A stretch of DNA of 64,000 nucleotides from Lachnospiraceae bacterium UBA7086 (GCA_002492525.1 DKZA01000047.1:18119-82118); one strand, 5' to 3'; counted from the first letter of the stretch, positions 44,432 through 53,469 are shown. Notes: a model not told the origin generated them from the sequence alone. A program made the numbers and translations.

Positions 44432-45679
44432 TCAGAGGGTGGTATCCAGTGTGGATCCGGTATTGACATTACTATAGCCGCCCTGACTGGTGTAGGTTTT
44501 ATTGTTCAGGGATTCTCCCTGGCTGGCATAACGGTAAATGCTGTTGATTCTGTCAGTCATCTTTTCCCCGAAAGAGTAGACACCGGTGAATAAATTTTTG
44601 ACATTGCCCATATCCGCTTCCTTGAACTGGGTCTCGTCTATGGAAAGGGTCTTATCAGAATTTACCGTGACACCCATTCTGGAGAAAGCGCTCTTGTTAC
44701 CGTTTACAAGACTCTTTAAATAATTTGCCTGATTGATGACGTTGGAGTTCTTACTGTCGTTGGTATTTTTGATCAGGGCATTATAATCTTTCACAAAGGT
44801 AGAAAATGCGTCATATACATTGTCTTTGTTCTCATTGGTGATGTCCATGCTGCCCAGCTTTTCCAAAGACTTATAGAGCGTGCTCGCAGAAGCAGCGGAA
44901 GCAGGATCTTCCACAGTCTTGGAAACTTCTTTATTGGAAGAGGAACCGCTGGTCTTGGAAGTGCCAGAAGAGGAACTTCCCGTGCTTCCGGCGTATTTTG
45001 CTTTGGAAGAAGTAACGGCCTCGCCATCACCGGCGGCGCGGTAGATTCTGCTCGCCCGGTCAACGGCCTTATCGGCAAAAGAACCAATGCCGCCAAATAG
45101 TGTTTTGACAGTACCTGCGCGGCCGCTGTCATCGGTAAACCCTTTTTTGAAAGAATCTTCATCCAGAGACAATGTCCTGTCAGAATTCATGGTGATCCCT
45201 ATTTTGGCAAAGAGCTTGTAATTGCTATAGTAGGAGTTATACAGTGCATCTGTCTGTTTCTGGACGGTGGAATTGTCACTCTTTGCGCCGCTCTTCATCA
45301 GACTGTTATAATCCTTGATAAAGGATGATACGGCATCCGTAATTTTCTGCACATTCTCTTCGCTGTGATCATCATAATCCAAGGTGCCCAGTTTGCTGGC
45401 AGATTTATAGAGTGCGCTGGCAGCAGAGGCGGAGGAACTGTCTTTTACTTTCTTTGTTTTGGAAGCGGATGTTTTCTCATCCTCTTCGCCATCCTCGGTC
45501 TTTAGCTTGGCATAGTAAGATTTCATCATTTTTCCGTAGCTGCCGTTTTTGATCGCTGCATAATCCGTGAGCAGCGATGAGCCGTCAAAGCCGCCGGAAC
45601 TGCCGGAACCGGCTCCGCTCAACAGGCTGGAATAAGTATCTGCTAATCCTGAATTTAGTCCGTTTAAACTGATTCCCAT
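44432..45679 (-). CDS. Uncharacterised protein with two FliD C-terminal-like repeats
   Basis: A 415-residue protein built from two similar halves (about 85-215 and 260-390). Each has ALYKS..KLG, F(I/V)KDYN(S/A)L(M/I)K, G(I/V)T(M/V)NSD(R/K)TLS(L/I)DE, VK(T/N)LF.G and a closing helix ending RIYR or SIYR. The NSD-TLS-DE and NLFTG patterns resemble the C-terminal part of the flagellar cap protein FliD. Ser/Thr/Lys-rich linkers separate the parts. No signal peptide or membrane segment is seen, and no flagellar genes are nearby. The start at 45679 follows GGAGGGATG; an upstream ATG at 45694 overlaps that site. Function unknown. Confidence 0.75.
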   Translation of the reverse strand: MGISLNGLNSGLADTYSSLLSGAGSGSSGGFDGSSLLTDYAAIKNGSYGKMMKSYYAKLKTEDGEEDEKTSASKTKKVKDSSSASAASALYKSASKLGTLDYDDHSEENVQKITDAVSSFIKDYNSLMKSGAKSDNSTVQKQTDALYNSYYSNYKLFAKIGITMNSDRTLSLDEDSFKKGFTDDSGRAGTVKTLFGGIGSFADKAVDRASRIYRAAGDGEAVTSSKAKYAGSTGSSSSGTSKTSGSSSNKEVSKTVEDPASAASASTLYKSLEKLGSMDITNENKDNVYDAFSTFVKDYNALIKNTNDSKNSNVINQANYLKSLVNGNKSAFSRMGVTVNSDKTLSIDETQFKEADMGNVKNLFTGVYSFGEKMTDRINSIYRYASQGESLNNKTYTSQGGYSNVNTGSTLDTTL

Positions 45680-45731
45680 TTTGCATCCCTCCATGTAGTG
45701 GTGTTCGACTTCCGTGTCTGATGTGTTTTAT

Positions 45732-45783
45732 GTAATAGAAAGTTCCTTCGCATATCCGAGTCCGCGAAGTAAATTTACTTTTT
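45732..45783 (-). repeat. Short palindromic intergenic repeat, copy 3
   Basis: Minus-strand opening AAAAAGTAAATTTACTTCGC, hairpin CTTCGC/GCGAAG, and an ending CTTTCTATTAC like that of copy 2. It lies in the leader of the FliD-like gene. Confidence 0.5.
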
Positions 45784-45792
45784 CTTATATAT

Positions 45793-45822
45793 ATTATCTC
45801 GGTTTTTCTATGGATTTGTAAA
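45793..45822 (-). promoter_or_regulatory. Possible promoter of FliD-like gene
   Basis: Minus strand: TTTACA (45822-45817), 18 bases, GATAAT (45798-45793). The leader to the start codon at 45679 is about 105 bases and contains repeat copy 3. Confidence 0.5.
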
Positions 45823-45877
45823 GGGGTAAATCTATTTTTTTCTAAAATTTTATGACATTTTTTCTGCTTTTGGTAAC

Positions 45878-46927
45878 TCAGTCTAATTTCAGATCGTTTT
45901 CTTTGATCCAGTTAATTTTTCTTAGGATATTTCCCATCACCAGAGAAATAACAGCAGGCAGAATGAAGCTGATCAGAATCAGCCCAATCCAGTCAAAAGC
46001 AGTGACGGAAGCTTTTGTGCCGGCGGCGATATCGTTAATCCATCCGGAGTATACGCCAATTTGGCCAACCAGACCGCAGGTGCCCATACCGGAAGAGACC
46101 GGGGTGCCGTTCATCTGCAGATGGAAAATGCAGGTGGCAAGAGGGCCCGTGATGGCGGAGGCAACAATCGGGGGAATCCAGATTCTGGGGTTTTTGAGGA
46201 TATTTCCCATCTGCAGCATGGAAGTACCAAGTCCCTGGGAAATCAATCCGCCCCATTTGTTTTCTTTAAAACTCATGACAGCAAATCCCACCATATTGGC
46301 ACAGCATCCTGCTACCGCTGCACCACCTGCGAGTCCTGTCAGGGAAAGTGCCGCGCAGATTGCGGCGGAGGAGATAGGAAGTGTCAGGGCGATACCCACC
46401 AGTACGGAGACGATAATGCCCATCAGGAATGGCTGCAGTTCGGTAGCCCACATGATCAGACGTCCCAGGCTGCTGGCTGCCGTGCCGATGCCGGGAGCAA
46501 GCAGTGTGGAGAGCGCTACGCCCACAAAGATGGTGACAAAGGGTGTTACCAGAATATCGATTTTAGTCTCTTTAGAGACCAGTTTACCACATTCGGCGGC
46601 CAGAATGGCAATGATCAGGACTGCCAGAGGGCCGCCTGCACCGCCCAGTTCATTGGCAGCACCGCCCACGGCCGCCAGAGAAAAGAGTACAAGGGGCGGG
46701 GCCTGCAAGGCAAAACCAATAGAGATTGCCATAGCGGGGCCGGCCATGGCGGAGGCGTAGCTGCCGATGGTTACCAGATATTCGATACCGGTCTGCTGGC
46801 CCAGTGTTTTGATGATTGTTCCAATCAGGAGAGAACAGAAAAGCCCCTGTGCCATGGCACTTAGACAGTCTACACCATAGCGTTTTAAGGAAAAGCTGAT
46901 GTTTTTGCGTTCTAAAAATTCTTTCAT
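45878..46927 (-). CDS. PTS_EIIC_2-type membrane permease
   Basis: A 349-residue integral membrane protein with about nine hydrophobic, Gly/Ala-rich segments, matching the stand-alone PTS_EIIC_2 group by pattern (AMAGPAMAISIGFALQAPPL, GGAANELGGAGGPL, SMLQMGNILKNPRIWIPPI, GPLATCIFHLQMNGTPVSSG). No EIIA or EIIB domain is attached or adjacent, so coupling to phosphotransfer is doubtful and the substrate unknown. The start is put at 46927 (MKEFLERK) because the promoter lies at 46973-47000, making the ATG at 46972 fall inside the -10 region; GAAAGGACGG lies upstream. Confidence 0.82.
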   Translation of the reverse strand: MKEFLERKNISFSLKRYGVDCLSAMAQGLFCSLLIGTIIKTLGQQTGIEYLVTIGSYASAMAGPAMAISIGFALQAPPLVLFSLAAVGGAANELGGAGGPLAVLIIAILAAECGKLVSKETKIDILVTPFVTIFVGVALSTLLAPGIGTAASSLGRLIMWATELQPFLMGIIVSVLVGIALTLPISSAAICAALSLTGLAGGAAVAGCCANMVGFAVMSFKENKWGGLISQGLGTSMLQMGNILKNPRIWIPPIVASAITGPLATCIFHLQMNGTPVSSGMGTCGLVGQIGVYSGWINDIAAGTKASVTAFDWIGLILISFILPAVISLVMGNILRKINWIKENDLKLD

Positions 46928-46972
46928 AATTTGGAAAGCCGTCCTTTCTGACATTTTATGACATTCAGTCAT

Positions 46973-47000
46973 ATTGTAGTGGTTTATCAGGTTTTGTCAA
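46973..47000 (-). promoter_or_regulatory. Promoter of PTS_EIIC_2-type gene
   Basis: Minus strand: TTGACA (47000-46995), 16 bases, TACAAT (46978-46973). It decides the start of the downstream gene. Confidence 0.7.
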
Positions 47001-47041
47001 GTCTGTCTGTTGGAAAAATGTTTGCTTTTGAGGCAAGAAGA

Positions 47042-47070
47042 TTGCACTGTGCGAAAGGATACGGTAAGAT
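47042..47070 (+). promoter_or_regulatory. Promoter of 47127 gene
   Basis: TTGCAC (47042-47047), 17 bases, TAAGAT (47065-47070). It is divergent from the PTS promoter and about 57 bases before the start codon. Confidence 0.55.
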
Positions 47071-47126
47071 GATATATAGTAAGAAAGCATCATGAAAATG
47101 TTACAGGAATGAGGGAGAACAGAAAG

Positions 47127-47609
47127 ATGAAGAGAGCGGGAAATGAATTGTTGCAGTTTTTGGCCGGTCTGGCAATGTTGACTGCAGGATTGTTTATTTT
47201 TTCACAAAAGGTGATGGTGTCTTCCAGATTTTTCGGGCATGGTTTGCGCCTTGGCGGTATGTATATGAGCAATGGGCTGATCATGGTGCCTTTCATCATC
47301 GGCGTGGTATGGATGTTTGCGACGGAAGGCAGCGCAGCTTCCAAGCTGTTTACGGCGGCAAGTATATTGATTGTTATACTGGCAGTTATATTGACCACGG
47401 ATATTCGGCTGACGCAGGTAACACTTTATGAGTGGGTGCTTATTCTGGTGCTGATTTTCGGCGGAGCCGGACTGGTTGCCAGAATCCTTTTTGCGAGCAG
47501 GCGGACGAATCTGCCTGAAGGACGCAGAGAGGATAAAAGGATTGAGGAGACGGATAAAAAGGTGCGGGAGATTGAGGAAGAGTTGGAACGAATCAAAAGG
47601 GAGAGATAA
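47127..47609 (+). CDS. Small membrane protein with C-terminal coiled coil
   Basis: 160 residues, unrecognised family. Four hydrophobic segments are visible (about 8-27, 47-66, 72-90 and 100-120), followed by a highly charged helix (about 125-160; REDKRIEETDKKVREIEEEL) likely to form a cytoplasmic coiled coil. The start ATG 47127 follows GAGGGAG; the in-frame ATG at 47109 overlaps that site. It ends 5 bases before the esterase-GH43 fusion, so the two may be co-transcribed, but no shared role is evident. Confidence 0.8.
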   Translation: MKRAGNELLQFLAGLAMLTAGLFIFSQKVMVSSRFFGHGLRLGGMYMSNGLIMVPFIIGVVWMFATEGSAASKLFTAASILIVILAVILTTDIRLTQVTLYEWVLILVLIFGGAGLVARILFASRRTNLPEGRREDKRIEETDKKVREIEEELERIKRER

Positions 47610-47614
47610 TTGTT

Positions 47615-50600
47615 ATGTATGAAACATATAATCAGGCATTGACACTCCGTCCGGATTTTTTTGATCCTATTCATAGAAAGGCTGAGCTTGTTATGGAATC
47701 GGGGGATCCGGCGTTTGTAAAAGTCGTATATCATGATGAAATACCAAATGTCAGTGTGGGAGAGGACGGTATCGTAGAATTTTATTTGTATGCACCGGAT
47801 GCAAAGAAGGTTGAGATAGGATGTCTTGGCGGGTTTGCCGGGAACGAACGGTTTGCGTTAGAGGCAGACGGCAACGGCGGCTTTGCGGGAAGTAAGAAAT
47901 TTCATTATGGGATGCACTATTATAACTGGTATGTGGATGATGTGCTGATATGTAATCCGAAAGCCGGTGTTTCTTATGGGTGTTTTCGGGTGATCAATAC
48001 CTTTGAAGTCCCGGAGAAAGAGGATGATTTTTTTTATATCCGCCCGGTTCCTCATGGCACCGTCAGTATCTGCAAATATGTGTCGGGTGTTAATGGTCAT
48101 CTTAAGGAATGTTATGTCTATACACCGCCGGGATATGAGATGTCACAAAATGTGCAAAAATATTATCCGGTTCTTTATCTTCTGCACGGTGTGGGGGAGA
48201 ATGAGACCGGGTGGATCTGGCAGGGAAAGCTGAATTTTATCATGGATAACCTCATTGCTTCCGGGCAATGCAAAGAGATGATCGTAGTCATGGCCTGCGG
48301 TTATGCGTTTGCGGAAGGGGAAGATCCGGTGTTTTATCCAGGAGATTTTGACAGGGAACTTACGGAGGATATCCTTCCCTATATGGAGAAGCATTTCAGA
48401 ATAAAGAGAGACAGAGACCATCGTGCCATTGCCGGGCTTTCTCTGGGTTCTGCACAGTCGGCGCTGTCGGCAAAGAAACATCCGGAACTGTTTGGCGCGT
48501 TAGGTATTTTTTCCGGGGTGAATATGGAGCCCTTAGATGCGATTATCCGGGAAGAGGCAGACAGGCCGTATTTGGTTTTCCTCTCCTGCGGAAGCGAGGA
48601 GGGAGAGATTTGTAAGAAACAGGAATACTATGCTGCGCAGCTACAGGACAGGGGTATTCCGGTGCAGTATATGACTTATGAGGGATATCATGAATGGCAG
48701 GTCTGGAGAAAGAGTCTGGCTGATTTTGTGCCGGTGCTTTTCAGATGGACTTTCGAGGATGGGATACAGCGGGAAAATGATGCAGTGCGGAAAGAGGATA
48801 TCCGTAAAAGAACGACGGACGGCAGGAAAGGGACTGCGGTGGAGAGCCAAAAAGCATCGGAGAATCAATTGTGTCTGCAGAGTCGTGAAGAACAGATGTT
48901 ATTTTTTGACCCGGTATATAAGCAGGTCTGTTTTGCAACGGATGCGGAAGGCAGACCTGCGGGGCGGTATATAGACAGTCAGCCGGGATTTGCATACATG
49001 GGTGAGGGGCGTGTGAAGATTTCTCTGTATGCTCCTGGAGCAAAGAGGGCAGAAGTGGACGTATTTGACTGCGGGCGTATTGCACTGCAAAAAGATCCGC
49101 AGCAGCCGGAATACTGGTGCGGCGTTATGGAGGATGTGGAACCGGGGTTTCACTATGTCACGTTCAGCGTGAACGGGACAAGGGTGTTAAATCCGCAGGC
49201 ACCGGTGGGATACGGATGTTTTCAGGCCCTGAATTATCTGGATATGCCTGATCCGGAATTTTGCCTGCATGAACTGCGCAATGTCCCGCATGGACATGTC
49301 CATATCAATTATTATACCTCTTCACAGACGGGCAGGGAAAAACTGTGTTATGTCTATACACCGCCAGGATATGATTGGTTTGGAGATAAAAAGTACCCGG
49401 TACTTTATTTACAGCATGGCGGGGGAGAAAATGAAATTGGCTGGCTGCGTCAGGGCAAGATTGCCAATATAGCGGACAATCTGATTGCAGATGGCAGGAT
49501 GCAGGAAATGATCATTGTCCTAAACACGGGCTATGCGTTCCGTGCGGACGGTACAAGCCATCATGCGGTGGGTTCTTTTGAGGAGGAACTGGTGGGGGAT
49601 TGTATTCCCTATATTGATACTCATTATGCCGTTATGGCAGATAAAAGGCACAGGGCTGTGGCAGGACTTTCCATGGGCGGTATGCAGGCCCAGAAAACGG
49701 CGATGCATCATCCTGACCTGTTTGGTTCTCTGGGAATCTTCAGCGGCGGATTTGTGATTGCGGATGAGGAAGAGGATTATAGAAATTTGCTGTATAATGC
49801 AGACAGATTCCGGGAAGAGATGGATCTATTGTTTGTGTCATGCGGCATGCAGGATCATTTTTATGAACGTACCGCTGCCAATGTGAGGGAAGTACAGCAA
49901 AAGGGTGTGCCGGTAATGGATTATTTTGCATCAGGCAGGCATGACTGGAATTTCTGGAGAAGGAGCGCGGTGCAATTCTTACAGACTGTCTTTCGCAGAC
50001 AGGCATATAACCCTTATCTGCCGTCCTGGGAGTATATTCCGGATGGGGAGCCCTATGTGTTTGACGGCAGAGTATATGTATATGGTTCCCATGACCGCTA
50101 TAACGGACATGTTTTCTGTCTGGAGGATTATGTGTGTTGGTCGGCGCCGGTGGGGGATCTGGGAAACTGGCGTTATGAGGGAGTTATTTACTTAAAGACA
50201 TCGGATCCCCTTAATACAGACGGGAAGATGTGTCTGTACGCTCCGGATATTACGGTAGGGCCGGATGGCAGATATTATCTGTACTATGTGCTTGACCATG
50301 TATCGGTAGTGTCGGTGGCGGTCTGTGATACACCGGCAGGGGAGTTTGCGTTCTATGGGTATGTGCAGTATCAGGACGGTACCCGTCTGGGAGAACGGCA
50401 GGGGGATCAGCCGCAGTTTGATCCGGGTGTGCTGACGGAAGGGGATAAGACCTATCTCTATACCGGGTTTTGTCCCAGGGGTGATCGTTCCAGAACCGGT
50501 GCCATGGTAACGGTTCTGGGGCCGGATATGCTGACCATAGAAGAAGATCCCAAACTTGTGGTGCCGGGGTGTGAGTACGGCAAAGGCACTGGCTTTGAGG

Positions 50601-51403
50601 GGCATGAATATTTTGAGGCGGCTTCCATCCGTAAGGTGGGGGAAGTCTATTACTTTATCTATTCTTCCATTGTGATGCATGAATTGTGCTACGCGGTGAG
50701 TAAGAAACCGGACGGAGGATTTGTTTACGGCGGGGTTATTGTCAGTAACTGTGATCTGCACATAGATACTTATAAACCGGCGGATAAGCCCATGGCTTAT
50801 GGGGCTAATAATCATGGAAGCATCGTGCAGATTGAGAAAGATTGGTATATTTTCTATCACCGCCATACCAATGGTACCTGGTACAGCAGGCAGGGATGTG
50901 CGGAAAAGATAGAGATAGCAGAGGATGGAAGTATCCGGCAGGTGGAGATGACCTCCTGCGGCTTAAACGGAGGCCCGCTTCGGGGGGAAGGAGAGTATGG
51001 GGCATATCTGGCCTGTAATCTCTTTACGGATACAGAGTCCGTCTATGTGGGAGACGACCGTTTCCCCAAGATCATGCAGGATGGCAGGGACGGCGATGAA
51101 GAGCCCGGATATATCGGAAATATGAAGGATCACGCCACAGCCGGGTTTAAGTATTTTGACTGTAAGAATGTGACAGGGATTGGGATTAAAACCCGCGGAT
51201 ACGCAGACGGCTATTTTGAAGTGCGCACAGCCTGGGACGGAGAAGTGCTGGCAAAGATTCCCATTCGGTATTCCAATGTATGGGAAGAATACAGGGCGCC
51301 TGTGCAGATCCCAGACGGCGTTTGCGCTATATATCTTACCTATCGCGGAGAAGGCAATGCGAGCCTGCTCTCCCTGTTTTTGCAAACGGGAGGACGGTCA
51401 TAA
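47615..51403 (+). CDS. Esterase-esterase-GH43 fusion enzyme
   Basis: A 1262-residue cytoplasmic enzyme likely trimming imported hemicellulose oligosaccharides. Order: CBM48/early-set-like domain (about 20-160); esterase D/CE1 domain (about 170-390) with LYLLHGVGENETGW and nucleophile elbow GLSLGS (about 275); a charged linker; a second CBM48-like domain (about 435-570); a second CE1 domain (about 580-795) with LYLQHGGGENEIGW and GLSMGG (about 684); a GH43-like five-bladed propeller (about 797-1110) with YVYGSHDRYNGH, LYAPDITV and FEGHEYFEAASIRK; and a CBM6-like C-terminus. The two esterase halves are clear duplicates. Substrates such as acetyl or feruloyl arabinoxylan are an inference. No signal peptide. 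Confidence 0.87.
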   Translation: MYETYNQALTLRPDFFDPIHRKAELVMESGDPAFVKVVYHDEIPNVSVGEDGIVEFYLYAPDAKKVEIGCLGGFAGNERFALEADGNGGFAGSKKFHYGMHYYNWYVDDVLICNPKAGVSYGCFRVINTFEVPEKEDDFFYIRPVPHGTVSICKYVSGVNGHLKECYVYTPPGYEMSQNVQKYYPVLYLLHGVGENETGWIWQGKLNFIMDNLIASGQCKEMIVVMACGYAFAEGEDPVFYPGDFDRELTEDILPYMEKHFRIKRDRDHRAIAGLSLGSAQSALSAKKHPELFGALGIFSGVNMEPLDAIIREEADRPYLVFLSCGSEEGEICKKQEYYAAQLQDRGIPVQYMTYEGYHEWQVWRKSLADFVPVLFRWTFEDGIQRENDAVRKEDIRKRTTDGRKGTAVESQKASENQLCLQSREEQMLFFDPVYKQVCFATDAEGRPAGRYIDSQPGFAYMGEGRVKISLYAPGAKRAEVDVFDCGRIALQKDPQQPEYWCGVMEDVEPGFHYVTFSVNGTRVLNPQAPVGYGCFQALNYLDMPDPEFCLHELRNVPHGHVHINYYTSSQTGREKLCYVYTPPGYDWFGDKKYPVLYLQHGGGENEIGWLRQGKIANIADNLIADGRMQEMIIVLNTGYAFRADGTSHHAVGSFEEELVGDCIPYIDTHYAVMADKRHRAVAGLSMGGMQAQKTAMHHPDLFGSLGIFSGGFVIADEEEDYRNLLYNADRFREEMDLLFVSCGMQDHFYERTAANVREVQQKGVPVMDYFASGRHDWNFWRRSAVQFLQTVFRRQAYNPYLPSWEYIPDGEPYVFDGRVYVYGSHDRYNGHVFCLEDYVCWSAPVGDLGNWRYEGVIYLKTSDPLNTDGKMCLYAPDITVGPDGRYYLYYVLDHVSVVSVAVCDTPAGEFAFYGYVQYQDGTRLGERQGDQPQFDPGVLTEGDKTYLYTGFCPRGDRSRTGAMVTVLGPDMLTIEEDPKLVVPGCEYGKGTGFEGHEYFEAASIRKVGEVYYFIYSSIVMHELCYAVSKKPDGGFVYGGVIVSNCDLHIDTYKPADKPMAYGANNHGSIVQIEKDWYIFYHRHTNGTWYSRQGCAEKIEIAEDGSIRQVEMTSCGLNGGPLRGEGEYGAYLACNLFTDTESVYVGDDRFPKIMQDGRDGDEEPGYIGNMKDHATAGFKYFDCKNVTGIGIKTRGYADGYFEVRTAWDGEVLAKIPIRYSNVWEEYRAPVQIPDGVCAIYLTYRGEGNASLLSLFLQTGGRS

Positions 51404-51427
51404 AACAGCCGGGTCGAGGAAGCTATA

Positions 51428-51694
51428 TTATAAATCTTCTTCTTTATAGAGGGTGTAGAAATCGGAATCTATATTATCCATCATTTGAGCGAACCATCTT
51501 TTGGCATCATCAAGGGCTTTGTTATATATGATGGGTGCCATTTTCCGCTCAAATAATTCATATAACTGCATCTGTTCAATCAATCCGATTTCTTCTCCCC
51601 TCTCATCCAGATAAAAGGCTTTGATTTCGGCATTTAGTTTTTCTTTCTGGGAATCTGATAATTTGATCTGCGGTAAGGATTCTCTTCTGGCCAT
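51428..51694 (-). CDS. DUF2164 family protein
   Basis: 88 residues matching DUF2164 by pattern: IKLSDSQKEKLNAEIKAFYL, DERGEEIG, a helical middle, then MAPIIYNKALDDAKRWF. All-helical, function unknown. The start at 51694 follows a clear GGAGG on the minus strand; longer upstream readings overlap the divergent neighbour without a ribosome site. It is convergent with the large fusion gene (24-base gap), where no terminator is visible. Confidence 0.88.
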   Translation of the reverse strand: MARRESLPQIKLSDSQKEKLNAEIKAFYLDERGEEIGLIEQMQLYELFERKMAPIIYNKALDDAKRWFAQMMDNIDSDFYTLYKEEDL

Positions 51695-51797
51695 CCGGGT
51701 TCCTCCGATAGAGTTCAGTGTTACGTATAGTATATCATAACATGCCGCAGGAAACCAAATTTGTTTTGCAGGGATAGAGATACGAGGTGATAGGTGT

Positions 51798-52469
51798 ATG
51801 AAAAAGAAAAGTGACAAGAGTGTCAAGAATGTGAGTATCATTGGCGGAGCAGACGGTCCTACCAGTATTTTTCTTGCTGGGCGGACAACAGGCAAGAGAC
51901 CGCTTAAAGTACGGATAAAGGACTGGATATACAGGCAAAAACGGAAAAGAATCGCCCGTCGGATCGCGCCTCATCCCCATTCTCTGAAGCAGGTCACAGC
52001 CTTTATGAAGAAGGAATACAAAGCTATGGAGATATCCAGAGAAAGCAGACAGTATCAGGAGATGAGAGCCGGTCTGCGGGAAGCGCTTATCATAGAGAAT
52101 AAACCGGAACTGCTAGAGGGCTTTCGCGAAATTAAAATGACAAGTCCCGGGAAGTATACGAAAGAGGCTGTGGAGGAAATGTTTCGTCAGATAGAGCAGA
52201 GGAGCAAGGCGGCTGCCAGAATACCGGAGGAGCGGTTTCCGATGGACTTTCATGTCTATGAGATTCTCATAGACGATGGAAAAATGGAAATTGACATGGA
52301 TTATCATTGGGATACTCTGGGGATTTCTTATAGCGGCAGCAGGAAAGCGATGAAACAGTTAAAGAAAATAGGCCGCAGGATCTATTTATATTATGGGGTT
52401 ACAAAAGAGGATATCGAGAAAGAGTCGAAGCGGTATTCGTTTCTGCTTACGGCACTGGCTTCTGATTAA
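51798..52469 (+). CDS. Uncharacterised protein with N-terminal sodium-pump-decarboxylase-like motif
   Basis: 223 residues. Residues 11-27 read NVSIIGGADGPTSIFLA, closely like the IIG-ADGPTSIF segment of the beta subunits of sodium-translocating decarboxylases (OadB/GcdB), but no membrane helices surround it. The remainder is soluble and charged: a basic stretch (RIKDWIYRQKRKRIARRIAP), a helical middle, and a C-terminal alpha/beta part (FHVYEILIDDGKMEIDMDYH). The function is unknown. Automatic annotation as a decarboxylase subunit would be wrong. A GAGGTGATAGG region precedes ATG 51798. It is divergent from the DUF2164 gene. Confidence 0.75.
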   Translation: MKKKSDKSVKNVSIIGGADGPTSIFLAGRTTGKRPLKVRIKDWIYRQKRKRIARRIAPHPHSLKQVTAFMKKEYKAMEISRESRQYQEMRAGLREALIIENKPELLEGFREIKMTSPGKYTKEAVEEMFRQIEQRSKAAARIPEERFPMDFHVYEILIDDGKMEIDMDYHWDTLGISYSGSRKAMKQLKKIGRRIYLYYGVTKEDIEKESKRYSFLLTALASD

Positions 52470-52511
52470 AAAGGGTCATTGCGGAGCATTTTGATACAGA
52501 AAGGATTACTT

Positions 52512-52712
52512 ATGGGAGCCAGAATCAGTTTTACCAATCATATTCATATAGCAGAAAAGTCCTTTGATAATGGCCTTTTACGTTATATCGGCTACAAGGA
52601 TATCACACCGGATATGATGGAAGAGATTGCGCGTGACAGCCGTATTCAGAGGGTACAGATTGACAGAGAGCTGCCAAAAGAGGCTTATCGCATTTGTCAA
52701 AAGTCTGGTTGA
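52512..52712 (+). pseudogene. 5' part of a split leucine-rich-repeat gene
   Basis: 66 residues (MGARISFTNHIHIAEKSFDN onward) ending at a stop in the sequence CQKSG. The start ATG follows AAAGGA. The next reading frame, in -1 relation, overlaps by 19 bases and continues as an LRR protein without its own good start, so the two probably formed one gene of about 280 codons broken by an indel near 52690-52710. True two-gene organisation with coupled translation is the alternative. Confidence 0.55.
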
Positions 52713-53344
52713 AAGCGTATTTGCGTTATGATAAAAACGCCCTTGATATGGAATATTTATGCGAACTTCCCGCGTTAAAAGGGCTTCACCTTGATTTGTT
52801 TGACTGCCGGGATTATCGTTTTGTCAATCAGCTTTCTCACAATCTGGAGGAATTAATACTGTATGCGGACACCAGGGGCGCCGGCATACAGTTTGACTGC
52901 GAGTGGCTTTTGCAATATGGAAAATTACAGAGCCTGTTTCTTGGCAAAAAGGCCAAGAAGAATCTGGAGTCTATCAGCCGGATGACCCAATTGCAGTCTT
53001 TGTCTTTAAGAGGCATTAAGGCAGAGGATTTTGCTTTTTTGAAAGATCTTTCCCTGGAGACCTTCCGCCTGTTGTGGTGCGGCAATTCTGATTTGTCCGC
53101 ACTGGGCGGACTGGAAAGTCTGCGGGAACTGGAATTGTGGAGAATTATGAAGTTAGAGAATCTTGATTTTCTTTGTTCGTTGAAAAATCTTGAAATTTTA
53201 AAATTACAGGATCTAAAACATATCAAAACATTGCCTGATCTGCGTCATCTCAAAAATCTGAAACGGATTCATTTGGACAATGTGCCGGTGAATCCGGATA
53301 GTCTTGATGAGTCTGTGAGGAATCTGATTCATAAAGGATACTGA
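52694..53344 (+). pseudogene. 3' part of a split leucine-rich-repeat gene
   Basis: 216 codons from a TTG with no ribosome site. Leucine-rich repeats of about 22 residues are clear from residue about 25 on: LPALKGLHLDLFDC, LQSLSLRGIKAEDFAFLKDL, LGGLESLRELELW, LDFLCSLKNLEILKLQDLKH, LRHLKNLKRIHLDNV. A cytoplasmic binding scaffold of unknown partner. If the upstream frame belongs to it, the full protein was about 280 residues. Whether the break is biological or a sequencing error cannot be told here. Confidence 0.6.
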
Positions 53345-53469
53345 AAGGAAAACAATCTTTTGGGGACAATCTGTCTTTTTCTTAGAAATCTCACATAGAA
53401 TGAAATATCGCTGTATATACTAAAGAATTATATTCCATAACGAACATGACAGGGAAGGAGAGAACAGTC

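Noticed and set aside
46061..46864. 267-codon plus-strand frame rich in His, Asn, Gln and Cys
   Set aside because: Shadow of the minus-strand permease gene, which has consistent membrane segments, a promoter and a ribosome site.
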